Origin: UBA5364 sp050259235
Lineage (GTDB): Bacteria > Bacillota_I > Bacilli_A > RF39 > UBA660
Direction of reading: 5' to 3'
NCBI GenBank assembly: GCA_050259235.1
Contig: JBLNAG010000007.1
Coordinates: forward strand, 1-45,210
DNA length: 45,210 nucleotides
This document shows positions 24,265 to 33,001 of the stretch, piece after piece (the first letter of the stretch is position 1; each line of letters opens with the position of its first letter). Under the pieces are notes generated by a model. That model had not been told where the DNA came from, did no database searches, and was given only the letters and a program-made list of their open reading frames with translations. A program made the translations under genes and the position numbers.

Positions 24265-26589
24265 TTATTCAGCTGGTGTTAATGAGATATCATAATTATT
24301 AAATTCATAAACATTAAATTTTGCATTAACAATTGCGTGCTCTTTTGCAGAAGCAAAAGATATATTTAATAATTTTTTATTTTTAGGTTTCATTAAAACA
24401 CTTATCGATGCATAAGTACCAAGACCACTAGTTCCTCCACTTATTATGTTGAAACTATTTTCAAAAAAGTATCCAGTTCCAGAACGGGCATCCCCTAATA
24501 AAACTAGAGGCTCTATATATCCTAAGTTAACAGCTTCCTGAATAGTAACTGCAGTTTCTCCTTCAAAGGTTACTTTAACATTCGATACCTCATTTCCAGC
24601 ACCAGCATTCCCAAAATAGAAATATAGTTTTAGCCAATTATTACTATCTTGAACGCTCACATTGACACTATTAGCATAATTAAAAACATTTGAATATAAA
24701 AGTTTAATATTGGCGGTATCGAAAGGTTTTAAACAAATTACATAATTATAATTACTATTTGGATCGATATTACCCGAACCACACCAACTTTCTAAATCTT
24801 TAGTTGCGTCATTTGTTGTATATAAATTTAAAGTATCTTTATTAGCAGGAAGAGGAATACTCGTTCCATAGTTCTTTACCAATTCTTGTGGTACACTTTT
24901 CAGTAATGTTTTTAATTTAAAATTTTTAATAGGATTTAAATCTAAATCAAAATTTATCATAAGAGCATCACTATTTCCTAAATTAAACGGTTCAATATCA
25001 TTATCAGTTGAAAAACTTCTTCCAACTGCAACAAGTTTATCACCATCTTTGATAATATTTGTTAAATAATCACTTTTTGTTCCACCATATGTCTCTTTCC
25101 CTAATATATTTCCACTTAAATCTAATCTAACAAGAAAACCATCATAATATTGATTACTAGCTTTAGTTATTTCTTCTAAATCAAAATCAATTGAATTGCT
25201 TTCACCAACTATTATTAATTCATTACCTTCATTAATAATACTTCTAAACAAATCACTATTAGTTCCCCCAATTACTTTTTTCCATATAATTGGTAATACT
25301 CCATTTACATCTGGTGTTTTACTATATTTTACAACAATAGCATCAATCCCACCATTGTTAAGTCCTGCCATGTCATGATCCGTCGAATCAGAATTTCCAA
25401 TTGCTATATAGCCATCAGAAACTTCTATTATGTCATTAAAACTTTCGTTCCCATCAGTTCCACCAAATATTCCTTTAGATACAATAGATTTTGTGGTACT
25501 GTCAATTTCAAATATAACAGCATCTGAATTTCCTTGAATTCCAATTTTTATACCAACCATCTCATTATTCACTGAACTAGAATTACCAACAATCATCAGA
25601 TTATTTTTACTATTAGTGATAATTGAATTAGATACTGAACTAGATGTTCCGCCATATGTATTTGCTGATAATTGATTAAAATCACTATCATAACTTATTA
25701 TATACATTAAATTTGCACCTACACCATTAACATTTCGACTATTTCCTGTTACATAATAATTTCCATTTGAAAGTATTATGCTATTAGCACTAGAACCACT
25801 AGTTCCTACACGTTTAACTATAACTTTTTTATTTACTAAATCACCTTGTTTATTATATTTAACTAGAATACTATTGAAATCTCCGATATCTAAACCAGCT
25901 AAATCACCGTCAGATGATGTTGTTTGTCCTACTACCACATATCCACTTGTATCTTCCACAACATCATAAAAATAATCAATTGATGATCCACCAAAATTAC
26001 GACTCCACTCTTCAATACCATTGCTATTATATTTTACTATAATTCCATCATCACTAATTGTATTTCCTTTGGCAGTATTTCCACTGTAAGCAGTTGAATT
26101 ACTACCACCTACTACTATATATCCACCATCAGCAGTTTTTTTAATCGACGTAAAATTATCTAAATAGTTCCCACCATAATTAACATAACTTGAATCAACT
26201 AACAGGTTATTCCCATTAGCACAATCTAAATATGGTGTATATATTAAATTATTATTATCATTTTCTTTTTCTACTTTTACATATCCTTCACAAGCTTCAG
26301 TTCCACCTGGATTTTCCACCTTTTTAAGATATCTTCCTTCTAATTGACTTAATTGAATATATTCTTTTTCACCATCACCTAAATTAAACCTATCTGGATT
26401 AGCGAAGACATAAAATTCCGCAGCTTTTTTCATATTGTTTTTTATAATTTCTAAACTTGATTTTTGTACATTATCAATTATATTTTGAATAATCGGAACG
26501 GAAATTAAAGCAATTATCGCTAATATTACAATAACTGCCAATAATTCAATTAATGTAAATCCTTTGTTTTTCAATGTTGTTTTATGCAC
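24265..26589 (-). CDS. Giant prepilin-like protein with seven propeller-like repeats
   Basis: A 774-aa protein, GTG start, with GAGGAGG upstream. The N-terminus KNKGFTLIELLAVIVILAII is a prepilin signal and helix, nearly identical to that of the downstream gene. After a pilin-like region to about 150 come seven repeats of about 55-70 residues (about 145-565). Each has a beta pair such as DGGYIVVGGSNS, an acidic turn (DGDLAG, DHDMAG), DAIVVKY, then GG(T/S)xxD. Seven units suggest a closed beta-propeller. A C-terminal domain of about 200 residues is unknown. Probably a surface-exposed pilus-tip or matrix protein. First gene of the operon behind a perfect promoter. Confidence 0.85.
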   Translation of the reverse strand: MHKTTLKNKGFTLIELLAVIVILAIIALISVPIIQNIIDNVQKSSLEIIKNNMKKAAEFYVFANPDRFNLGDGEKEYIQLSQLEGRYLKKVENPGGTEACEGYVKVEKENDNNNLIYTPYLDCANGNNLLVDSSYVNYGGNYLDNFTSIKKTADGGYIVVGGSNSTAYSGNTAKGNTISDDGIIVKYNSNGIEEWSRNFGGSSIDYFYDVVEDTSGYVVVGQTTSSDGDLAGLDIGDFNSILVKYNKQGDLVNKKVIVKRVGTSGSSANSIILSNGNYYVTGNSRNVNGVGANLMYIISYDSDFNQLSANTYGGTSSSVSNSIITNSKNNLMIVGNSSSVNNEMVGIKIGIQGNSDAVIFEIDSTTKSIVSKGIFGGTDGNESFNDIIEVSDGYIAIGNSDSTDHDMAGLNNGGIDAIVVKYSKTPDVNGVLPIIWKKVIGGTNSDLFRSIINEGNELIIVGESNSIDFDLEEITKASNQYYDGFLVRLDLSGNILGKETYGGTKSDYLTNIIKDGDKLVAVGRSFSTDNDIEPFNLGNSDALMINFDLDLNPIKNFKLKTLLKSVPQELVKNYGTSIPLPANKDTLNLYTTNDATKDLESWCGSGNIDPNSNYNYVICLKPFDTANIKLLYSNVFNYANSVNVSVQDSNNWLKLYFYFGNAGAGNEVSNVKVTFEGETAVTIQEAVNLGYIEPLVLLGDARSGTGYFFENSFNIISGGTSGLGTYASISVLMKPKNKKLLNISFASAKEHAIVNAKFNVYEFNNYDISLTPAE

Positions 26590-26616
26590 GTTTTCCTCCT
26601 CTATTTTAGTAATTTA

Positions 26617-26645
26617 ATTATATAGAATAACTAATATGTTGTCAA
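26617..26645 (-). promoter_or_regulatory. Perfect-consensus SigA promoter of the pseudopilin operon
   Basis: Minus strand TTGACA (26640-26645), 17 bp, TATAAT (26617-26622). Both boxes match consensus exactly. Confidence 0.9.
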
Positions 26646-26692
26646 CTATAGTATAGGAATATAACTAGAATTTACACATTACTTGTATTAAA

Positions 26693-26720
26693 AAAATGAT
26701 AAATATATATCTATCATTTT
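26693..26720 (-). terminator. Terminator of uvrC
   Basis: A 9-bp stem AAAATGATA/TATCATTTT (26693-26701 with 26712-26720) at the uvrC stop codon; T-rich beyond it on the minus strand. Confidence 0.75.
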
Positions 26721-28482
26721 AATAATTTTTCAAAAACTCTAATAAATTATAAGCAACTTTTTCAGGTAATATTTTACTTAATTCTTCAATGCTTAATTCT
26801 TTTAATTTAGTAATAGTTTTATACTTCTTAAGTAAATCATTTTTTCTCTTAGTACCAATTCCTTCAATATTATCTAAAACACTTTCTAAAGTACCTTTAC
26901 TTCTTATTTGTTTATGATAATTAATAGTATAATTATGAACTTCATCTTGAATTCTTTCTAGATAATAAAATAAATTACTTCTCTTTTCAATGACTATTTC
27001 TTGAATAGGATCATATGCTAATAAACTACTAGTATTATGTTTTTCATCTTTCTTTAAGCCAATTACTGGTATATTAAGATTCAAACTATTAATTATTTCT
27101 CTAGCTATATTAATTTGCCCTATTCCACCATCAACAATAATTAAATCCGGTCTTACTAAATCATCCTTAAGAACTTTAAAATACCTACGATAAATTACTT
27201 CTCTCATGGTACCATAATCATCATTTTTATCTAGCGTAATTTTAAATTTACGGTAATCATTTTTACTTGGTTTACCATCTTTAAAAACAACCATTCCTGA
27301 GACATTAAAATTACCAAAAAGGTTTGAATTATCAAATATTTCAATACGGTCTAATTTATTTAAATTTAGTAATTCCATTAATTCATTATTAGCACCACTT
27401 GTTTTTTCTTCATCCTTTTTTATTAATTCAATTTTTTCTTCCAAAGATATCTTTGCATTATTATTAGCCATTTCAATTAATCTTAATTTATTACCTTTAA
27501 GAGGTACTTTAATACTAACTCCTAAATATGATTCTAGTAATGCATCATCTACAATAGAAGGCACTAAAATCTCTTTAGGTAATAACATATCTTTATCGTA
27601 GAATGTTGCAATATATCTAGTTAATTCATTATTAATATCATCGATAAGAGGCATAATTATTGAATGTCTTTCAATTATTTTGCCACCTCTTATAAAGAAA
27701 ACTTGAATACTTAAATAATCGTTTGCTACATAATATCCAAAAATATCACGGTTAATATTATCATTAACTTCTACTTTTTGTTTAACTAGAACAATATTAA
27801 TATAATCTAATAAATCTTTTAATTCTTTAGCCTTTTCATAATGAAGACTTTCACTTTCAATTTCCATTTCATTTTTAATACGATTGGTTATTAAAGTATG
27901 ATCTCCTTTTAAAAATCTAGTAATTTCATCTTCCATTTCTTTAATCTTATTTTCATCAATATCATAAGTACAATATCCTAGACATTGATTAATATGATAA
28001 TAAAGACATGGCTTTTTATTATAAGTTGTACACTTTCTTAAAGGGTACATTCTATTTAGTAGATTAACAGTTGCTCTTGCAGCTGTTACATTTGGATATG
28101 GTCCATATAATCTATTAATATTTTTCTTTTTTCTATTTATATTTCGAACAACTAATAATCTTGGTACTTTCTCATTAGTTAATTCAATATAAGGATAACT
28201 CTTATCATCTCTTAATAGAATATTATATTTAGGATCGTACTCTTTGATTAAATTTAATTCTAATATTAGAGCTTCAGTTTCACTACTAACAACCATATAT
28301 TCAAAGTCAGCAATTTCACTTACTAATTTAGCTGTTTTACCAGTATGAACACCTCTAAAATAGGAAGTTAATCTATTTTTTAGTGCTTTAGCTTTACCAA
28401 CATAAATAATTATTCCATCACTATTTTTCATTAAGTAGCAACCTGGTTTATTAGGTACTAAACTTAACTTTTTTTTGAGCAT
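26719..28482 (-). CDS. uvrC: UvrABC excinuclease subunit C
   Basis: Nucleotide excision repair incision nuclease of 587 aa. The GIY-YIG domain (1-90) has GCYLMKN and IIYVGKAKALKNR and cuts 3' of the lesion. A Cys-rich segment (CTTYNKKPCLYYHINQCLGYC) and a UVR motif region follow near 200. The RNase H-like domain has DNSNLFG and DGGIGQI near 445 and cuts 5'. A helix-hairpin-helix ends the protein (NIEGIGTKRKNDLL). Length is typical. Its ribosome binding site GAGGTGAT lies at the end of ygjV. Confidence 0.97.
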   Translation of the reverse strand: MLKKKLSLVPNKPGCYLMKNSDGIIIYVGKAKALKNRLTSYFRGVHTGKTAKLVSEIADFEYMVVSSETEALILELNLIKEYDPKYNILLRDDKSYPYIELTNEKVPRLLVVRNINRKKKNINRLYGPYPNVTAARATVNLLNRMYPLRKCTTYNKKPCLYYHINQCLGYCTYDIDENKIKEMEDEITRFLKGDHTLITNRIKNEMEIESESLHYEKAKELKDLLDYINIVLVKQKVEVNDNINRDIFGYYVANDYLSIQVFFIRGGKIIERHSIIMPLIDDINNELTRYIATFYDKDMLLPKEILVPSIVDDALLESYLGVSIKVPLKGNKLRLIEMANNNAKISLEEKIELIKKDEEKTSGANNELMELLNLNKLDRIEIFDNSNLFGNFNVSGMVVFKDGKPSKNDYRKFKITLDKNDDYGTMREVIYRRYFKVLKDDLVRPDLIIVDGGIGQINIAREIINSLNLNIPVIGLKKDEKHNTSSLLAYDPIQEIVIEKRSNLFYYLERIQDEVHNYTINYHKQIRSKGTLESVLDNIEGIGTKRKNDLLKKYKTITKLKELSIEELSKILPEKVAYNLLEFLKNY

Positions 28483-28486
28483 ATCA

Positions 28487-29002
28487 TCACCTCTTAGATT
28501 TTGATTTTCTCTTTAATACTTTATATTTTTCGTATGCTGCGATATTTGATATTGCAAGAATGGTTTCATTAATAATTCCAATATATGAACCAACAAAGAA
28601 GTTATATATAATCCACATTAGTGATACTAAAACATTACCTATTCTTATATCGTTAACATCATCTTTCAACAATATATAAGTTGCAAAGATGGTTGCTATC
28701 GTTGGAATTAATGATACTAATCCATCATACATTATCATACCTATAAAGGTAAAAATCATGGTGAATATTATACCATAAAAAATAATAGTCTTTTTATCTT
28801 TCTTATCATATAAACATATATTACGAATAACTGTGAATACACAGATAATACTACCACTCATAGCATTTAATAACCAATAATGAATAGATAGGAATATATT
28901 TGCAATTATTTGCATAAATATAATTTGTTTTTTCTTCTTAAACCAAAAACTTAATAATAGGAATAAGAATCCAATTAAACCAATAAGTTGTATCCATATC
29001 AT
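28487..29002 (-). CDS. YgjV-family membrane protein
   Basis: A 171-aa inner membrane protein with about six hydrophobic segments. It resembles the YgjV family, with conserved ANIFLSIHYWLLNAMSG near residue 34 and VIRNICLY near 58. Function is unknown; some members are thought to be small-molecule exporters, which I cannot confirm. AAGGTGG precedes the ATG. It ends four bases before uvrC starts, so the two share a transcript. Confidence 0.78.
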   Translation of the reverse strand: MIWIQLIGLIGFLFLLLSFWFKKKKQIIFMQIIANIFLSIHYWLLNAMSGSIICVFTVIRNICLYDKKDKKTIIFYGIIFTMIFTFIGMIMYDGLVSLIPTIATIFATYILLKDDVNDIRIGNVLVSLMWIIYNFFVGSYIGIINETILAISNIAAYEKYKVLKRKSKSKR

Positions 29003-29082
29003 ATATTACCACCTTACTAATTATATCATAATCCAAACACTATTTGTAAAAGATTATTATAAGATATAATTAATTACAAAAA

Positions 29083-29100
29083 AAAAGACATAAGTCTTTT
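29083..29100 (-). terminator. Terminator of the 29100-29411 gene
   Basis: A 7-bp stem AAAAGAC/GTCTTTT with an A run on the plus strand side, at the stop codon. Confidence 0.7.
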
Positions 29101-29411
29101 TATTTGAAGAATCTTTTGTTTTTAGGTTCTTCTTTTGGTTGTGCTTTTTCAACAATGTTATCTTTAACTGTCTTCAAAATTTCTACTATTTCAGTTGAAC
29201 TTAATAATCCTAATTCAGGTCTTTGCATAGAAATTTCACATAATCTAAGCAGATTAGAGTTTTGTTGAGCTTTAGCATTTTCATTTAGAGCATTAATTAA
29301 ATTAATATTACCAAATATAGTTGAAATTTTTCTGATTTCTCTTGTTAACGATGGTATTTCATCTCTAATAGCTTGTCTAAGACCGTACATTACATCAGTT
29401 TCATAACTCAT
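29100..29411 (-). CDS. Hypothetical protein, 103 aa
   Basis: Not recognised. Soluble, mostly helical, starting MSYETDVMYGLRQAIRDE. It has a Leu-rich middle and a basic tail ending KNKRFFK. The start at 29411 follows GGGGGATAAA; the frame to 29537 has no support. It is divergent from yigZ. Confidence 0.7.
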   Translation of the reverse strand: MSYETDVMYGLRQAIRDEIPSLTREIRKISTIFGNINLINALNENAKAQQNSNLLRLCEISMQRPELGLLSSTEIVEILKTVKDNIVEKAQPKEEPKNKRFFK

Positions 29412-29527
29412 TTTATCCCCCCATTTTTTGTAGTGGCAAGTATTATACCACAAATTGTAAAAAAATACCAATTTTTTTATAATTTGTAAAAATAGTAATA
29501 ATAAGATATAATTATTTTGGTGATTAC

Positions 29528-30112
29528 ATGAAGTCAATCAAGGAAAATGTAATGAATGAGATAGTTATTAATAAATCTAAATTCATTTGTAAATTAATAA
29601 AAATAGATAATGAAGAAGATGTAAAAAAATCTTTAAATTATATTAAAAACGAATATAAAGATGCCACTCATTATTGTTACTCATATATTTTAAATAATGT
29701 TAAAAGATTTAATGATGATGGTGAACCTGGTGGTACAGCTGGTATGCCAATATTAAATGTCTTAGAAAATAATGAATTAAATCATATATTATGTGTAGTA
29801 ATAAGATATTTTGGTGGTATTAAATTAGGAGCTGGTGGTTTAGTACGAGCATATACCAAAGCAGTAACTAAAGTATTAGAAATAAGTAATATTATTACTT
29901 TAGTTGAAGGACAAAGAATAATTATTGAATTTAGTTATAATAAGGTTAAATATATTGATAATATTTTAAAAGATGTTGAAATAATCAATAAAGAATTTTC
30001 GGATAATATTATCTATACAGTCATAATTGGTAATGAAAAATATAAAGAAATAGAAAACCTATTAATTGAAAATACATTAAATATAACAAAAAAAGAATCA
30101 TTATATATATGA
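29528..30112 (+). CDS. YigZ/IMPACT family protein
   Basis: A 194-aa protein of the UPF0029 (IMPACT N-terminal) family. The signature RFNDDGEPGGTAGMPIL lies near residue 60 and VVIRYFGGIKLGAGGLVRAY near 97. A weaker C-terminal ferredoxin-like domain follows. The bacterial role is unclear; links to translation and proline peptidase regulation have been proposed for relatives. GGTGATT precedes the ATG. Confidence 0.93.
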   Translation: MKSIKENVMNEIVINKSKFICKLIKIDNEEDVKKSLNYIKNEYKDATHYCYSYILNNVKRFNDDGEPGGTAGMPILNVLENNELNHILCVVIRYFGGIKLGAGGLVRAYTKAVTKVLEISNIITLVEGQRIIIEFSYNKVKYIDNILKDVEIINKEFSDNIIYTVIIGNEKYKEIENLLIENTLNITKKESLYI

Positions 30113-30119
30113 TTCTTTT
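30091..30119. terminator. Bidirectional terminator between yigZ and tsf
   Basis: A 10-bp stem AAAAGAATCA/TGATTCTTTT (30091-30100 with 30110-30119) overlapping the end of yigZ. Confidence 0.85.
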
Positions 30120-30123
30120 TATA

Positions 30124-30993
30124 TTAATTTTGTAGTTTTGCTACTTCTTCAGCAAAATTATCTTCTCTCTTTTGAAGTCCTTGACCAACTTCATAACGGA
30201 TCATATTAACAATATTACCATTAGTTTCACTAACATATTGTTTAATTGAAATATCTCCGTTCTTGATAAATGGTTGTTCTTCTAAACAGATTTCCTTATA
30301 GAATTTTTGAATTCTACCTTCAACCATCTTTTCAGCAATTTCAGGTTGTTTTCCTTCATTGATAGCTTGTTCTTTTAGAATTGTTCTTTCTTTTTCAATA
30401 ACATCAGCTGGAACTTCAGCAATTCTAATATAAGATGGTTTCATAGCAGCAGCTTGCATAGCAACATCTTTAGCAACTTCACTATTTGAATTTTCTAATA
30501 ATGTTAATACGGCAATCTTACCACCCATATGAATATATGAACCAAATTCTTGATTATCCTTCTTAGTTAATTTTGTAAATCTTCTAAAACTAAGTTTTTC
30601 ACCTATCATAGCTGTTTTATTACCAATTAATTGTTCGATAGTAAATTCCCCAGCATTAAGTTTTAATACATCTTCTTCAGTTTTAGGATCATTATTAATA
30701 ATAGTTTTAAGAATAACATTAACCATTCCTTTAAATTCATCATTTTTTGAAACGAAATCAGTTTCTGAGTTAATTTCAACAATAACAGCGTTATTATCTT
30801 TAATTAAGATAGCAGCTGTTCCTTCAGCAGCAATACGATCTGCCTTTTTAGCAGCTTTTGCTATTCCTTTTTCTCTTAACCAATTTGCTGCTTCTTCAAT
30901 ATTACCATTACTTTCTTCTAAAGCTTTTTTACAATCAAGCATTCCTGCTCCTGTAGCTTCTCTTAATTCTTTTACTAAATTAGCACTTATCAT
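30124..30993 (-). CDS. tsf: Elongation factor Ts
   Basis: Nucleotide exchange factor for EF-Tu, 289 aa, full length. The N-terminal UBA-like domain has LREATGAGMLDCKKAL. The core carries the EF-Tu contact TDFVSKN near residue 80 and HMGGKIAVL near 142. GAAAGGGA precedes the ATG. It lies 56 bp downstream of rpsB with a hairpin between, the usual rpsB-tsf pair. Confidence 0.98.
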   Translation of the reverse strand: MISANLVKELREATGAGMLDCKKALEESNGNIEEAANWLREKGIAKAAKKADRIAAEGTAAILIKDNNAVIVEINSETDFVSKNDEFKGMVNVILKTIINNDPKTEEDVLKLNAGEFTIEQLIGNKTAMIGEKLSFRRFTKLTKKDNQEFGSYIHMGGKIAVLTLLENSNSEVAKDVAMQAAAMKPSYIRIAEVPADVIEKERTILKEQAINEGKQPEIAEKMVEGRIQKFYKEICLEEQPFIKNGDISIKQYVSETNGNIVNMIRYEVGQGLQKREDNFAEEVAKLQN

Positions 30994-31016
30994 ATTTTTT
31001 TTCCCTTTCTATAAAT

Positions 31017-31042
31017 AAAGACGATTTAATAAAATCGTCTTT
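31017..31042 (-). promoter_or_regulatory. rpsB-tsf intergenic hairpin
   Basis: An 11-bp stem AAAGACGATTT/AAATCGTCTTT (31017-31027 with 31032-31042). The RNA after it on the minus strand is only moderately U-rich (TTATTTAT), so it may be a partial terminator that sets the S2 to EF-Ts ratio. Confidence 0.6.
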
Positions 31043-31049
31043 TAGTAGT

Positions 31050-32132
31050 TTATTTTAAAGCTTCAATTAATTCAGCTTTTTTCATAGTTGAATATCCCTT
31101 GATATCTTTATTTTTAGCTAATTCACGAAGTTCAGCAACTGTTTTAGCTGTTAAATCTTCTTTAACTTCTACCTTAGGGGCAGATTCAACTTTAACTTCT
31201 TTTTTAGGTTCTTCTACTTTTTCGATTTTTTTTACTTCTTCAACTGGTCTTGGTGAGTTATATCTTGGTCTGTTATCATCTCTATTATATGGTCTATTAT
31301 CTTCTCTATTATATGGTCTATTATTTGTTCTTGGTGTAAATTCTCTTGGTCTATCTTCTTTTTTCTTAACTGTTTCTAAAGCTTTTTGCATAATATCATT
31401 TGGATTATCGTTCTTTTGTTTACCTTCACCATTAACATAATCAATTACTTCTCCACCTTGAGCTTCAACAATAGCATTAGCCATAACACTAGTAATTAGT
31501 TTTACAGATCTAATAGCATCGTCATTACCTGGGATAACATAATCAACCATATCAGGATCACAGTTAGTATCAACAATTCCAAATACAGGGATATGTAAAA
31601 TTCTTGCTTCTTTAATAGCTATATCTTCCTTAGAAGGGTCAACTATAAATAAAGCTTCTGGTAATTTATACATTTCTCTAATACCACATAAAAGTTTATT
31701 TAGTTTTTCATATTCTTTCTTTAAACCAATAACTTCTTTTTTAGGAAGTACATCAAATACACCTGTTTTTTCCATATTTTCGATTTCTTCTAATCTCTTA
31801 ACTCTTTTTCTAATTGTCTTGAAATTAGTTAAAGTTCCACCTAACCATCTTTCAGTTACATAATAAGAACTTGATCTTAATGCTTCTTCTCTGATGGCAT
31901 CACTAGCTTGTTTTCTAGTACCAACGAATAAAACCTTTCCACCATTAGCAGCAATAGCATTTAAAGCTACATATGCTTCTTCAATCTTCTTAGCTGTTTT
32001 TTGTAGATCGATAATATAAATATCGTCCCTTGAAGTAAAAATAAATTCTTTCATCTTTGGATTCCATCTTTTAGTTTGATGTCCAAAGTGAACTCCTGCT
32101 TCGAGTAAATAATTCATCGAAACAACTGCCAT
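31050..32132 (-). CDS. rpsB: 30S ribosomal protein S2 with C-terminal Rho_N/SAP-like extension
   Basis: A 360-aa protein. Residues 1 to about 230 are a normal S2: LLEAGVHFGHQTKRWNPKM, FVGTRKQA, RWLGGTLTNF and GNDDAIRS. S2 is usually 230-260 aa, so about 120 residues are added. The extension starts with a basic segment holding repeats of NRPYNR(E/D)D (about 270-295), like RNA-binding RGG/RPY tails. A Glu/Lys/Val-rich linker follows. Residues 327-360 (LTAKTVAELRELAK and MKKAELIEAL) have the helix-turn-helix pattern of Rho_N/SAP/HeH motifs. The frame is continuous with no stop, so the fusion is real in this sequence. First gene of rpsB-tsf. Confidence 0.95.
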   Translation of the reverse strand: MAVVSMNYLLEAGVHFGHQTKRWNPKMKEFIFTSRDDIYIIDLQKTAKKIEEAYVALNAIAANGGKVLFVGTRKQASDAIREEALRSSSYYVTERWLGGTLTNFKTIRKRVKRLEEIENMEKTGVFDVLPKKEVIGLKKEYEKLNKLLCGIREMYKLPEALFIVDPSKEDIAIKEARILHIPVFGIVDTNCDPDMVDYVIPGNDDAIRSVKLITSVMANAIVEAQGGEVIDYVNGEGKQKNDNPNDIMQKALETVKKKEDRPREFTPRTNNRPYNREDNRPYNRDDNRPRYNSPRPVEEVKKIEKVEEPKKEVKVESAPKVEVKEDLTAKTVAELRELAKNKDIKGYSTMKKAELIEALK

Positions 32133-32250
32133 AATAAATTCCTCCTTTTGTTTTTTTCCTCCGCTACTTCCACTTTAAATATCACCAAAATCGGCAAAAA
32201 TTGGCACTAGATATTTAAATCCATAACGTGTGTAATAAAAAAGCCATAAT
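32133..32250 (-). promoter_or_regulatory. Structured 5' leader of rpsB
   Basis: The minus-strand leader is about 110 nt. It contains a 7-bp stem AAATATC/GATATTT that encloses a GCC...GGT hairpin region, before two purine-rich sites (GCGGAGGA and AAAGGAGGA). S2 is known to repress its own mRNA in other bacteria, so this may be an autoregulatory site. Confidence 0.45.
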
Positions 32251-32251
32251 C

Positions 32252-32279
32252 ATTATACCATAATTATATATGAATACAA
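32252..32279 (-). promoter_or_regulatory. rpsB promoter
   Basis: Minus strand TTGTAT (32274-32279), 16 bp, TATAAT (32252-32257) preceded by an extended TGG. Confidence 0.7.
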
Positions 32280-32301
32280 GATATTTCTTGCTTTTTACTA
32301 G

Positions 32302-32336
32302 AAAAAAGTAGAACTTGCAATTAGTCACAAGTTCTA
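32302..32336 (-). terminator. Terminator of the HD operon
   Basis: A 9-bp stem TAGAACTTG/CAAGTTCTA (32309-32317 with 32328-32336) followed on the minus strand by six T. Confidence 0.8.
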
Positions 32337-32374
32337 TATTTATTATATTTTATTAATATATTTTTGTCAACCAC

Positions 32375-33001
32375 TTATTTTCTCATTATTTTTTGTTTAA
32401 CCTTTTCTTCATAAGGTGGACTAATAGGATAAGTAGTAAGTTTAGATAAATTTTCTAAAAGACAAGATGGAAAAGGATGATCTTTACCAGTTGGATAATA
32501 TCCTTTAATGCCAAATCTCTTTGATATAGTTAAGCCAAAAGCTTCAGCATTATCATATAAAAATGTATCATTTTTTAAAAATAAACGATATATTTTTTTT
32601 ATATCTTCTTCCTTTAATTCTCTTTTAAATTTAAAATATGTCAATAATTCCTCTAAATTATAATACTCCCCTATCATAATATTTTTTGAAGTTAAAATTT
32701 TAGGTTCAATTCCTTTTACATAATAATTAGGGGAATTATATAATAAATCATTTGCTAAATTATATTCATCTAATGAAAATAATATCTTACGGTATATATC
32801 ACCACCGGTTGCTACCCTATTTACCTTACCATTAACTATTAACTCATCCCCAGTTAATTCATTATCATATTCATCATAATATTTTACTATGGGTTCAATT
32901 TCTGGACTTATAGGAGCAATTACTTTACCAACATAAATATTATCACGGGTTGTAACAAGGCCTTGATAATTTCTATTTGCTATTTTTTTTACTGATATCA
33001 C
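32375..33001 (-). CDS. Hypothetical protein coupled to the HD hydrolase
   Basis: A 208-aa soluble protein I do not recognise. It has a basic N-terminus, an acidic-aromatic segment (VKYYDEYDNELTGDEL) near residue 40, and a C-terminal PFPSCLLENLSKLTTYPISP. GTG at 33001 is preceded by AAGGAGAG. It overlaps the end of the HD gene by 29 nt, so the two products are likely made together and may form a complex. No catalytic motif is evident. Confidence 0.7.
   Translation of the reverse strand: MISVKKIANRNYQGLVTTRDNIYVGKVIAPISPEIEPIVKYYDEYDNELTGDELIVNGKVNRVATGGDIYRKILFSLDEYNLANDLLYNSPNYYVKGIEPKILTSKNIMIGEYYNLEELLTYFKFKRELKEEDIKKIYRLFLKNDTFLYDNAEAFGLTISKRFGIKGYYPTGKDHPFPSCLLENLSKLTTYPISPPYEEKVKQKIMRK

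Noticed and set aside
22582..26589. Complete diversity-generating retroelement
   Set aside because: No reverse transcriptase gene and no second copy of the variable-like segment are visible within the window, so only the target-like domain can be noted.
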